In this document: positions 27,790 to 36,182 of the stretch, piece after piece | How the letters are laid out: each line of letters starts with the position of its first letter | Numbering within the stretch: position 1 is the stretch's first letter | Source of the DNA: Saccharospirillum alexandrii | GTDB taxonomy: Bacteria > Pseudomonadota > Gammaproteobacteria > Pseudomonadales > Natronospirillaceae | NCBI RefSeq assembly: GCF_004000275.1 | Contig: NZ_RCIP01000001.1 | Span: forward strand, 1,108,749-1,172,748 | Reading direction: 5' to 3' | Length of the DNA stretch: 64,000 nucleotides | The notes under the pieces: generated by a model | What the model saw: the letters and a program-made list of their open reading frames with translations, nothing else | What the model was told of the DNA's origin: nothing | The model's database searches: none | Made by a program: the position numbers and the translations under genes

Positions 27790-28800
27790 TCAGGCAAATA
27801 CCTGAGCCAGCCTGGCCTTGTGCGCTGCCCGGGTGGTGTCGTCAATCCAGGCACCGTCAAACCCATTTTCCAGGAGCGTGAGCAATTGGTCTCGGTTGAT
27901 CAGGCCGTGGTCAATCAGCACACAGTAATTATCGTTCACATAACCACCAAAATAGGCCGGATCGTCGGAATTGATGGTGGCTTTCAAACCGGCGGCCAGC
28001 ATGGTAGTTATCGGGTGCTGCTTAAGATCATCAATAACCTGCAGCTTGTGATTCGATAGCGGGCAAACCGTCAGCGTATAACCACGATCTACCAGCGCCT
28101 GCACCAGCGCCGGGTCTTCCATCGCACGGTTTCCATGGTCGATCCGGTCTACTTCAAGCTGATCAATCGCCTGCCAGACATACTCCGGCGGCCCCTCTTC
28201 ACCGGCATGGACGGTGATGATCAACCCCAATTCCCGACAGCGCGCAAACACACGCTCAAACTTCGCCGGCGGGTGGCCCTTCTCACCAGAATCCAGCCCT
28301 ACAGCATGAATTCGATCCAGATACGGCTCAGCAATGGCCAGGGTCTCAAAAGCGCTGTCTTCGGATAGATGCCGCAGAAACGACAGGATCAACCGATAGC
28401 TGATACCCAGCTCCCGCTCACCCTGCTGCAGCGCTCGTTCGATGCCATTAAGCACAGTGTCAAACGCAATGCCCCGCTCCAGATGTGCCTGGGGGTCAAA
28501 CATGACTTCGGTATGAACGACGTTGTCGGCATGAATTCGTTTCAGATAGGCCCAGGTAAGGTCATAAAAATCGGCTTCAGTTTGCAACACCGACATACCC
28601 TGGTAATACAGATCGAGAAATTCCTGCAGATTGCCAAACTGATAAGCTTCACGCACTGCCTCAATGTCGGCATAGGGCAAGGTAATGCCGTTGCGCTCGG
28701 CTAATGCAAACATTAGCTCTGGTTCCAGGCTACCTTCAATGTGCAAGTGCAGTTCGACTTTGGGGGCTTTAATAGCAAGGTCGATCAATGCTGAAGTCAT
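27790..28800 (-). CDS. Adenine deaminase (adenosine-deaminase superfamily, AAD subgroup)
   Basis: This 336-residue amidohydrolase has zinc ligands in ELHLHIEG and HAGE, and catalytic residues in the [11 protein letters not shown] and [11 protein letters not shown] segments. Details fit adenine deaminase rather than adenosine deaminase: [14 protein letters not shown] after the first histidine motif, and [12 protein letters not shown] and [11 protein letters not shown] further on. These are the segments I recall from the Pseudomonas adenine-deaminase type. The reaction would be adenine to hypoxanthine plus ammonia for purine salvage. It appears monocistronic; a palindromic repeat lies directly upstream. 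Confidence 0.85.
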   Translation of the reverse strand: MTSALIDLAIKAPKVELHLHIEGSLEPELMFALAERNGITLPYADIEAVREAYQFGNLQEFLDLYYQGMSVLQTEADFYDLTWAYLKRIHADNVVHTEVMFDPQAHLERGIAFDTVLNGIERALQQGERELGISYRLILSFLRHLSEDSAFETLAIAEPYLDRIHAVGLDSGEKGHPPAKFERVFARCRELGLIITVHAGEEGPPEYVWQAIDQLEVDRIDHGNRAMEDPALVQALVDRGYTLTVCPLSNHKLQVIDDLKQHPITTMLAAGLKATINSDDPAYFGGYVNDNYCVLIDHGLINRDQLLTLLENGFDGAWIDDTTRAAHKARLAQVFA

Positions 28801-28858
28801 AATACCATCCGATTTCCGGTAATCAGTGTTTCAAATCCTGGCTTTCCCACAACGCCAA

Positions 28859-28971
28859 GTGCCGGGTACCGGGTATGCCTAACTGGGGTAGTCCGCAACA
28901 GGGATGTTGCGGCCTAGGCTCCACGGACGGATTCACGCCGACCCCGGTTAGGCATACCCGGTGCCTGGCAC
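28859..28971. repeat. Dispersed palindromic element, copy C
   Basis: The 31-base outer arms (28859-28889 and 28941-28971) pair with only three mismatches. The inner hairpin is CCGCAACA (28893-28900) with TGTTGCGG (28905-28912). The family core GGATTCACGCCGACCCC is on the plus strand. Inner and outer stems differ in sequence from copies A and D but keep pairing. It sits between the 3' end of the alpha-E gene and the 5' end of the adenine deaminase gene. Confidence 0.85.
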
Positions 28972-29023
28972 GAACTCCCGGCAATGAGCATACCCGGTGC
29001 CAGGCACGAACCCCTGGCAACCA
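28952..29023. repeat. 36-bp tandem duplication of the copy C right arm
   Basis: Two direct units with period 36 (28952-28987 and 28988-29023) share GCATACCCGGTGCC and GGCACGAAC. The first unit includes the end of the right arm of the palindrome, and the second reaches to within eight bases of the alpha-E stop codon. The arm therefore appears to have been copied outward. Confidence 0.75.
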
Positions 29024-29030
29024 ACAAACC

Positions 29031-30002
29031 TCAGGCAACGTCGGACTGGCTCTGAGACTGCCCCCGATACTCGCCGCTGAAATAGTGATCAGCGATGGCC
29101 TGGTGCAATTCGTTGAACGAGATTTGCAGTGTATCAATAAAATCGTGCAGCAGATCGGGCGTGTGTGCCATCTTTTCCATGTTGGCATTGACCAGGCGCG
29201 GTAGCAAATCATCCACCAGGGCCTGTACCTCCTCGTGCCGTGGCAAGTCTTCCAGTTCGAAGGATAGCTGGCCAAGGCAACTGGCTACCGCACGGGGGAA
29301 GAGTGCATCCTGCAACAGAAAACGCAGCACATCCGGGCCGCGCACGCGCAACCGCACTTGTTGGCGGTACATCTGGTAGCCGGTCAGCGATTTCAGCACG
29401 CTCATCCACTGTAGATTCTCGAAGGGTGTCAGATCATCCGGGCTGCGAGGCAGCAGGTTGGCCGAGCGCACATCGATGATGCGCGTCGTCATATCGGCAC
29501 GCTCCAGGTTACGGCCAAGCATCAGAAAGGTGTGCACCTGCGTGTGGCTCAGCGAACCTTCGATCAGGCCATTGATCGCCTGGCAACTGCGAATAACGCG
29601 CTTCATGAACGCATCCCGCTTGCGCGAGGTAATGCCCGCTTCCACCTGTTTCAGCGTATCCAGGTAGAGCGTATTCAACTCCTCCCAGACTTCGCGTGGC
29701 ATTATATCGCGCGTGGTGCGCAGGTTTTCGCGCGCTGACTCCAGCGACGAAATGATTGACCCTGAATAATGCAGATCAACACAGAGAAAATTCAGAACAT
29801 TATCCGCACTGCGCGTTTCATAATGCTCGTCGAATACATCTTCCGCCCCGGTAATGGTCACCAGCGAGTCCCAGTCCAGCCGGGTGGTTTTTGGAAAATC
29901 GAGCAACAAATTACTGGTGACGTTGATCAGTCGGGCGGTGTCTTCCGCACGCTCCAGGTAGCGTGCCAGCCAGTATATATTTTCAGCAACACGAGAAAGC
30001 AT
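29031..30002 (-). CDS. Alpha-E domain protein (DUF403, COG2307)
   Basis: This 323-residue, nearly all-helical protein begins with the family hallmark MLSRVAENIYWLARYLERAE and keeps the helical arginine/glutamate pattern to the end. The biochemical role is unknown. The family is almost always encoded with a circularly permuted ATP-grasp protein and a transglutaminase. Iyer and Aravind predicted these to form a peptide-ligation or protein-modification system. Here it is the last gene of a four-gene minus-strand operon and follows the ATP-grasp gene after 33 bases. A fused version of the same two domains is encoded at 36183-38798. Confidence 0.9.
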   Translation of the reverse strand: MLSRVAENIYWLARYLERAEDTARLINVTSNLLLDFPKTTRLDWDSLVTITGAEDVFDEHYETRSADNVLNFLCVDLHYSGSIISSLESARENLRTTRDIMPREVWEELNTLYLDTLKQVEAGITSRKRDAFMKRVIRSCQAINGLIEGSLSHTQVHTFLMLGRNLERADMTTRIIDVRSANLLPRSPDDLTPFENLQWMSVLKSLTGYQMYRQQVRLRVRGPDVLRFLLQDALFPRAVASCLGQLSFELEDLPRHEEVQALVDDLLPRLVNANMEKMAHTPDLLHDFIDTLQISFNELHQAIADHYFSGEYRGQSQSQSDVA

Positions 30003-30035
30003 AAATCACCTCGGTTTGGTCCAGTGTGGACCGCA

Positions 30036-31487
30036 TCAGTTCAAATCCACAATCCAGGTGTCTTTACTGCCGCCACCCTGAGACGAGTTCACCACCAGCG
30101 ACCCCTTGGTCAGCGCCACCCGAGTCAAACCACCTGTGGTCACATAGGTACTGCCCTTGCCAGACAAAATAAAGGGGCGCAAATCCACGTGGCGGGGTTC
30201 CAGCTGATCGTCGATCAGCGTGGGGGTTGTCGATAATTTAAGCGTCGGCTGCGCCATGTAATTGCGCGGGTCGGCCTTGATCAGTTCAGCGAACTTTTCC
30301 CGTTCCTTTTTAGTAGAATGCGGGCCAACCAGCATGCCGTAACCACCCGACTCGTTAGCGGGCTTCACCACCAGCTCATGCAGATGATCGAGCACATAAC
30401 GGCGGTCGTCGTCGCGCATGCACAGGTAGCTGGGCACGTTGGCCAGCAGCGGTTCCTGATCGAGGTAGTAGCGAATGATCTCGGGCACAAAGGCATAGAC
30501 TACCTTGTCATCGGCGACACCAGCACCCGGCGCATTGACCAGTGCTACCTTGCCACTGCGCCAGGCGCGCATCAGGCCGGGCACCCCCAGTGCCGAGTCC
30601 GGATGAAAGACCTCCGGATCCAGAAACAGATCGTCTACCCGGCGATAAATCACATCCACCCTTTTGAGCCCATTGACGGTCAGCATGTGAACGACATCGT
30701 CATCATCGACCACCAGGTCGGAGCCCTCGACCAGCTCGACCCCCATTTGCTGGGCGAGATAGGAGTGTTCGAAATAGGCTGAATTATAGATACCCGGTGT
30801 CATCACCACGATTTGCGGATCATCGCCTGGCCGTGGCGACATGGAGGCCAGCATGTCGTAAAGCTGACCGGTGTAATCGTCCACTGGCTGAATTTTCCCG
30901 GTGGCAAACAACTCGGGCAGAATGCGCTTGGTGACGTTGCGGTTTTCAAGCATGTACGACACACCGGAAGGCACCCGCAAGTTGTCTTCCAGCACATAGA
31001 GGGTACCGTCTTTGTCACGCACCAGGTCCGACCCGCAAATATGCGCCCAGATATTATTGGGCGGGTTGATGCCCACGCACTGTTTGCGGAAGTTCGCCGA
31101 CTGCGCCAGCACTTCAGCCGGAAACACCTTGTCGCGAATGATCTTCTGATCGTGATACAGATCGTTGATGAACAGGTTCAGGGCTTGGACCCGTTGCTTG
31201 AGGCCGGCTTCGGTGCGCTGCCACTCATCGAGCGGTATGATTCGCGGTACAATATCGAACGGCCAGGCGCGGTCGATCATGTTGCCTTCGGAATAGACGG
31301 TGAAGGTAATCCCCATCACCTGAATCGCCACTTCCGAGGCGTTTTTCAGTTCGGCCAGTTCACGGCCACCGAGCTCGGCCAGATAATCACACAGCATTTT
31401 TGCAGCCGGATGCGGCACGCCGGGTTGAGCCAGCAGCTCATCGTAAAACCCCTTACAGGCGTATTCCGACCAATTTATTTTACTCAT
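30036..31487 (-). CDS. Circularly permuted ATP-grasp ligase (COG2308, DUF404/DUF407)
   Basis: This 483-residue protein shows family segments including GITFTVYSEGNMIDRAWPFD, split as GITFTVYSEG then MIDRAWPFD, then LEDNLRVPSGVSYMLENR, VMTPGIYNSAYFEH, VKPANESGGYGMLVGP (likely nucleotide-binding lysine and glycine loop) and RHVDLRPFILSG. ATP-grasp enzymes join a carboxylate to an amine through an acyl-phosphate. This branch has no proven substrate. It lies 25 bases downstream of the transglutaminase-DUF2126 gene and 33 bases upstream of the alpha-E gene. Confidence 0.9.
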   Translation of the reverse strand: MSKINWSEYACKGFYDELLAQPGVPHPAAKMLCDYLAELGGRELAELKNASEVAIQVMGITFTVYSEGNMIDRAWPFDIVPRIIPLDEWQRTEAGLKQRVQALNLFINDLYHDQKIIRDKVFPAEVLAQSANFRKQCVGINPPNNIWAHICGSDLVRDKDGTLYVLEDNLRVPSGVSYMLENRNVTKRILPELFATGKIQPVDDYTGQLYDMLASMSPRPGDDPQIVVMTPGIYNSAYFEHSYLAQQMGVELVEGSDLVVDDDDVVHMLTVNGLKRVDVIYRRVDDLFLDPEVFHPDSALGVPGLMRAWRSGKVALVNAPGAGVADDKVVYAFVPEIIRYYLDQEPLLANVPSYLCMRDDDRRYVLDHLHELVVKPANESGGYGMLVGPHSTKKEREKFAELIKADPRNYMAQPTLKLSTTPTLIDDQLEPRHVDLRPFILSGKGSTYVTTGGLTRVALTKGSLVVNSSQGGGSKDTWIVDLN

Positions 31488-31512
31488 CGATGGTTCTCCT
31501 TTACGCGCCCGT

Positions 31513-34500
31513 TCATTGGCCTGTACGGCCCGATTTGAGTGCCGCTTCGCGTAGGTGATCGAAGCGCATATCCAGGGTGTGAGGGTATTCCCCGCGCGGT
31601 ACCGATGCAGTTACCGGTAATGGACCCTGGGTATGGCCGTGCGACCAGAACCGGGCCAGTCTGCGCGCCTCGGCTTCGTTGGCGTTAACCGGAAAGTGCT
31701 CGTAATTCCGACCTGCCGGGTGTGACACGTGATAGGTACAACCGCCCAGTGAGCGGTCATTCCAGGTATCAACGATGTCGAACACCAGCGGCGCATGCAC
31801 CGGAATCATTGGATGCAGAGCTGACGGAGGCTGCCAGGCCCGAAAACGTACCCCGGCCACGGCTTCACCCTTGGTGTCGGTGGCATGCAGCGGAACCGGG
31901 CGACCGTTGCAGGTCAGCACATGGCGCTCCGGTGTCAGGCCACTGACCTTCACCTGTAACCGTTCAACGGACGAGTCGACATAACGTGCAGTACCACCGC
32001 CACTGACTTCCTCGCCCAGCACATGCCAGGGTTCGATCGCCTGCCGCAGTTCCAGTGAGATCTGGTCGTATTGCACCTGGCCATAAAGCGGGAACCGAAA
32101 TTCCAGGAAGGGCGCGAGCCAGTCGGGGTCGAAATCGAACCCGTGGTCGCGCAAGTCGGTGAGAATATCGAGCATGTCGGCCCACAAATAATGCGGCAAC
32201 AGCCACCGGTCGTGCAGCGCTGTCCCCCAGCGCACCAGCGGTTTGCGGTAAGGGTCGGCGGCGAACCGGGCGACCAGCGCCCGGATCAGCAACTGCTGCA
32301 TCACACTCATGCGTGCATGCGGCGGCATTTCAAAGCCGCGCAATTCGACCAGACCCAGGCGTCCGGTGGCACTGTCCGGCGAGTAGAGTTTATCGATGCA
32401 GAACTCAGCGCGGTGGGTATTGCCGGTAATATCGGTCAGCAAGTTGCGCAACAGCCGATCCACCAGCCAGGGCTGCGGTACCTCGCCCGGTGGCATTTGC
32501 TGAAAAGCAATTTCCAGTTCATACAGCGCTTCATGGCGCGCTTCGTCGATGCGCGGCGCCTGACTGGTCGGGCCCATGAACATGCCGGTAAACAGATACG
32601 ACAGTGCCGGGTGGTGCTGCCAGTAAGTGACCATACTGGCCAGCAAGTCGGGCCGGCGCAGGAACGGCGAATCCGTTGGCGTGGCGCCGCCAAGTGTGAC
32701 GTGATTACCCCCACCGGTTCCGGTGTGGCGGCCGTCGAGCATGAATTTATCGGCACCCAACCGGGTCTGCCGGGCGGCTTCATAAATGGTTTCGGTCACC
32801 CGAACCACATCGGGCCAGTTGCTGGCCGGCATAATGTTGACTTCAATCACGCCCGGGTCGGGGGTAATCATGAATTTTTCCAGGCGCGGGTCTGAAGGCG
32901 GCGGATAGCCCTCAATGCCGACCGGCAGCTTCAATTCCGCGGCGGTCTGTTCAACGCTGGCCAGCAGGTCAATGTAGTCTTCGAGTCGGGCAACGGGTGG
33001 CATAAAGACAAAAAGCTGACCATCTCTCGGTTCCACACAGAGTGCGGTGTGAATGATGCCCTCGGCCTCATCCGTTAACGCGGGCTGATCAAGGTGTTGT
33101 TCACTCACCGGATGTGGGGTGCCAGTGTCTTTCTGCCAGGCGGTATAACGCGCCGCCACTTCGCCATGAATGTCAGCCAGTGGCTGGCGTAATTCAAAGG
33201 CACTGGGTGGCTGATGCTCTTCAGCCCGGTTGGCTTCGGGCAGGCTGTCCAGCGGCAAACGCAACCCCATGGGCGAGTCGCCCGGAATCAGATAGAGGGC
33301 CTCGCGGCGCAGTGGCCACTCGCTGGATTGCCAGCGATCGCGACGCACATCACGCCCAAGGGGTAACACAAAACCGGTAATTTCATCCAAACCGCGTTGC
33401 AGCAAGGCCGCCAGGCGACGCCGATTGCCTCTGTCTTTCAGGTCTTCCCTGCTTAAATCCACATCGGTCGGTTGCTGCGCTTCCTGCAGCAAATAGTGGT
33501 AGGCGTCTTCATAACCGGGAACCAGAAAACGGTCACGTACGCCAAGCCGATTGGCGACCAGGGCAGCGAAGGTTCTGGCCGTAGCAATGCTGACCGGTGC
33601 GGCCTTGGTTTTACCCTCGGTTGCAGTTGATTCGTTAAAGGTCGCCAGCCATTGTTCATTTTGCCAGAGAGCTTTGCCATCCTTGCGCCAGTAACAGGCC
33701 AGCGCCCAGCGCGGTAAGGGTTCGCCGGGGTACCATTTGCCCTGCTGGTAATGCACGAGACTGCCCGGCGCAAATTCAGCACGCAGTTTGTGCAGCAGGG
33801 TTTCCGACAGGCGGCGTTTGTCGTCGCCCAAAGCAGCAATGGTCCACTCAGGGGCGTCCATGTCATCGATGGAAACGAAGGTCGGTTCGCCGCCCATGGT
33901 GAGCCGCAAATCCTGCTGGTTCAGTTGATCATCTACCTTGTCGCCCAGCGCGAGAATGCCCTGCCATTGGTCTTCGCTGTAGGGCCGCGTTACCCGGGGG
34001 TCTTCGTGAATGCGGGTCACGCTCATTGAAAAGTTGAACTCGACCTCGCTTTTATCACTGGCACCGGTGATGGGCGCGGCGCTGGTCGGTTCCGGGGTGG
34101 CTGCCAGGGGAATGTGCCCTTCGCCGGCAAACAGCCCCGAGGTGGGATCCAGCCCGATCCAGCCGGCACCGGGAATGAACACCTCGGTCCAGGCGTGCAG
34201 GTCGGTGAAGTCGACCTCGGTTCCCGACGGGCCATCGAGCGCTTGCTGATCGGCTTTCAACTGGATCAGATAACCGGAGACAAAACGCGCCGCCAGGCCC
34301 AGATGCCGGAAGATTTGCACCAGCAGCCAGGCGGAATCCCGGCAGGAGCCGCGTTTGATGTCGAGCGTTACATCGGAGTCTTGCACACCGGGTTCCATGC
34401 GCACCAGATACTCGATGTCCTGTTGCAGGCGCTGGTTGATGCTGACGAGAAAATCGGCGGTCGGTCGCTTATCGAGACTGACGCTGCTCAGCCACTGTTT

Positions 34501-34881
34501 CAGCAAAGGGCCGTCTTCAGTGACTTCAAGGTAAGGGGTCAGCTCTTTTTTCAAGGCGGCCGGGTAGTTAAACGGAAACGCTTCGGCGTAGTCTTCCAGA
34601 AAAAAGTCGAAGGGGTTGATCACCGTCATCGGTGCGATCAGTTCCACATCCACTTGCAGAAATCGGACTTTGTCGGGGAACACTACGCGGGCCAGATGAT
34701 TGCCGAACGGGTCCTGTTGCCAGTTAATAAAATGCGGGCCACCGCTGACGTTTAACGAATAGGCATCAATGGGTGTCCGGCAGTGCGGCGCTGGTTTCAA
34801 ACGGATCAGGTGCGGGCTGAGCGCGACGGACCGGTCGAAGGCGTAGCGGGTGGAGTGCTTGAGCGCAACGCGAAGGGTCAT
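31513..34881 (-). CDS. Transglutaminase-like domain fused to DUF2126 putative amidoligase
   Basis: This is a large 1122-residue protein. Residues 1-90 are the beta-rich region typical ahead of such transglutaminases. The papain-like core follows, with catalytic Cys in RGSCRDSAWLL, His in DLHAWTEVF and Asp in WIGLDPTSG. From about residue 310 to the end it matches DUF2126 (MGGEPTFVSIDDMDAPEW, TGGGNHVTLGG, LVELRGFEMPPH), which Pfam describes as a putative amidoligase. One chain thus holds an amide-breaking or amide-exchanging fold and a predicted amide-forming one. It is the second gene of the minus-strand operon. The substrate is unknown. Confidence 0.9.
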   Translation of the reverse strand: MTLRVALKHSTRYAFDRSVALSPHLIRLKPAPHCRTPIDAYSLNVSGGPHFINWQQDPFGNHLARVVFPDKVRFLQVDVELIAPMTVINPFDFFLEDYAEAFPFNYPAALKKELTPYLEVTEDGPLLKQWLSSVSLDKRPTADFLVSINQRLQQDIEYLVRMEPGVQDSDVTLDIKRGSCRDSAWLLVQIFRHLGLAARFVSGYLIQLKADQQALDGPSGTEVDFTDLHAWTEVFIPGAGWIGLDPTSGLFAGEGHIPLAATPEPTSAAPITGASDKSEVEFNFSMSVTRIHEDPRVTRPYSEDQWQGILALGDKVDDQLNQQDLRLTMGGEPTFVSIDDMDAPEWTIAALGDDKRRLSETLLHKLRAEFAPGSLVHYQQGKWYPGEPLPRWALACYWRKDGKALWQNEQWLATFNESTATEGKTKAAPVSIATARTFAALVANRLGVRDRFLVPGYEDAYHYLLQEAQQPTDVDLSREDLKDRGNRRRLAALLQRGLDEITGFVLPLGRDVRRDRWQSSEWPLRREALYLIPGDSPMGLRLPLDSLPEANRAEEHQPPSAFELRQPLADIHGEVAARYTAWQKDTGTPHPVSEQHLDQPALTDEAEGIIHTALCVEPRDGQLFVFMPPVARLEDYIDLLASVEQTAAELKLPVGIEGYPPPSDPRLEKFMITPDPGVIEVNIMPASNWPDVVRVTETIYEAARQTRLGADKFMLDGRHTGTGGGNHVTLGGATPTDSPFLRRPDLLASMVTYWQHHPALSYLFTGMFMGPTSQAPRIDEARHEALYELEIAFQQMPPGEVPQPWLVDRLLRNLLTDITGNTHRAEFCIDKLYSPDSATGRLGLVELRGFEMPPHARMSVMQQLLIRALVARFAADPYRKPLVRWGTALHDRWLLPHYLWADMLDILTDLRDHGFDFDPDWLAPFLEFRFPLYGQVQYDQISLELRQAIEPWHVLGEEVSGGGTARYVDSSVERLQVKVSGLTPERHVLTCNGRPVPLHATDTKGEAVAGVRFRAWQPPSALHPMIPVHAPLVFDIVDTWNDRSLGGCTYHVSHPAGRNYEHFPVNANEAEARRLARFWSHGHTQGPLPVTASVPRGEYPHTLDMRFDHLREAALKSGRTGQ

Positions 34882-34910
34882 GATTCCAATCCTTGAGAGT
34901 ATGAGTTTGA

Positions 34911-34926
34911 CGTAGCAATTGCTACG
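34911..34926. other. Perfect 16-bp palindrome inside the transglutaminase operon
   Basis: CGTAGCAATTGCTACG lies in the 59-base gap between the metallopeptidase gene and the transglutaminase-DUF2126 gene. It could be a small intra-operon RNA hairpin or a protein-binding site. No T-run follows on the minus strand, so it is not an intrinsic terminator. Confidence 0.5.
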
Positions 34927-34940
34927 CCAGTTAACTCTGG

Positions 34941-36044
34941 CTAAACCACTGAATCGGCGGTGAGCGGTGGCGTCGCCCGGTGAATGATGTCGTGCACCAG
35001 GCTGAGCTTGCGCACTGCACCGGGTGAAAGCACAAAAGGGTACAAATCGCCATGTCCCATGCTTCGGTTCAAGCTATTTAGAGCATAGGTTAACGGTAAC
35101 CAGTGCTCCAGCAGACGATCTATGTGCGTATCGAAATAGGGATTAAAGTCCTGTTCCGCACTCGTTTCGGCGTTTTCGGTCACCCTGGGTTGCAGGCTCA
35201 ACCCGAACTGGTAGGCGGTTTCCAGGGTATCGACCATGTGCAGGTAATGGGCCCAGGTTTCCGCCCAGTCTTCCCAGGGGTGGGCACTGGCATAGGCGCT
35301 AACGTGATGCTCCTGCCAGTTTGCAATTGCGCCCTGGCTGTACACGGTATCGAGTGCCTGGCTGTAATCCTGTCGTTCATCGCCGAAACACTGTCGGAAC
35401 GACTCGAGCCAGGGCGTATTCCAGACTAATCGGTCCCAGTAATAATGCCCGGATTCGTGCCTAAAATGCCCCAGAATGGTGCGATAGGGCTCCGCCATTT
35501 GGCTGCGCATGGCTTCGCGCGCAACCGGATCGGCCTCGGCAATGTTCAGGGTGATCACACCATCTTCATGGCCGGTCATCACCCGGCCACTTTCATTGAA
35601 CCGGGGCGCTGTATCGGCCAAAAACTGAAACGCCAGCCCCTGTTGTTCATCGGTTTTTGGCGTCAATGGCAAGTTCAGTTTCAGCAGGCTGTATACCAGA
35701 CGGCGTTTTTCGGTTTCCAGCCTGGCCCAGAGCACTTTATTGGCACTTATACTTAGGTCTGGGATGGTCTGGTTAAGACGACAGGCGACGCAAAAATCCT
35801 CCGGTGACCCATCCGGCAGCAGCCAGTTGCACACTCCCTGCACTGCATAATTACTGCACTGACGATAGACGCCACTGCCCTGAGTGCCGGTCGCCACCGA
35901 CTGCCAGCGACCATTGCCCAACGGCCTGATCGCCGCCATGTCGAAGCGGTCCGGGTCGAACCCCAGAGCGGCGCCACACTGGGTACACTGGGTGTTTTCG
36001 AAGTACACCCGATGACCACAGGATTCGCACCGGAACAATTGCAT
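34941..36044 (-). CDS. Zinc-ribbon metallopeptidase-like protein (COG4307 type)
   Basis: This 367-residue protein opens with a four-cysteine zinc ribbon (CESCGHRVYFENTQCTQC), and further cysteines (CSNYAVQGVC, CVAC) may form a second site. The centre holds an HExxH motif (FRHESGHYYW). The downstream HPWEDWAETWAHYLH segment supplies candidate third ligands, so it looks like a zinc metalloprotease. It heads the minus-strand operon and is divergent, with a 138-base gap, from the ATP-grasp/alpha-E fusion gene. The family commonly travels with COG2307/COG2308 genes. It might cleave the product or tag made by that system; this is inference. Confidence 0.85.
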   Translation of the reverse strand: MQLFRCESCGHRVYFENTQCTQCGAALGFDPDRFDMAAIRPLGNGRWQSVATGTQGSGVYRQCSNYAVQGVCNWLLPDGSPEDFCVACRLNQTIPDLSISANKVLWARLETEKRRLVYSLLKLNLPLTPKTDEQQGLAFQFLADTAPRFNESGRVMTGHEDGVITLNIAEADPVAREAMRSQMAEPYRTILGHFRHESGHYYWDRLVWNTPWLESFRQCFGDERQDYSQALDTVYSQGAIANWQEHHVSAYASAHPWEDWAETWAHYLHMVDTLETAYQFGLSLQPRVTENAETSAEQDFNPYFDTHIDRLLEHWLPLTYALNSLNRSMGHGDLYPFVLSPGAVRKLSLVHDIIHRATPPLTADSVV

Positions 36045-36182
36045 ATAATGTACTCAGTCGGGTGCTGTTGGTTTATCATCCATAGATATAACCTTTACCA
36101 GCCAGACTCAAGCGGTTTCGGAGCAACAGCCCGAAAACCCGTCACGGCCACTTACCCATCGTCCAGCGGACACAGACCGATC

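Noticed and set aside
28859-29023. CRISPR-like array
   Set aside because: There are only two direct units, no spacers of regular length and no cas genes; a hairpin element with an arm duplication explains it.
32071-32895. 274-codon plus-strand frame inside the transglutaminase-DUF2126 gene
   Set aside because: It is a shadow frame with no domain; the minus-strand protein is uninterrupted and family-like.
34911-34926. Palindrome as a transcription terminator
   Set aside because: There is no T-run on the minus strand and the downstream gene is clearly part of the operon.
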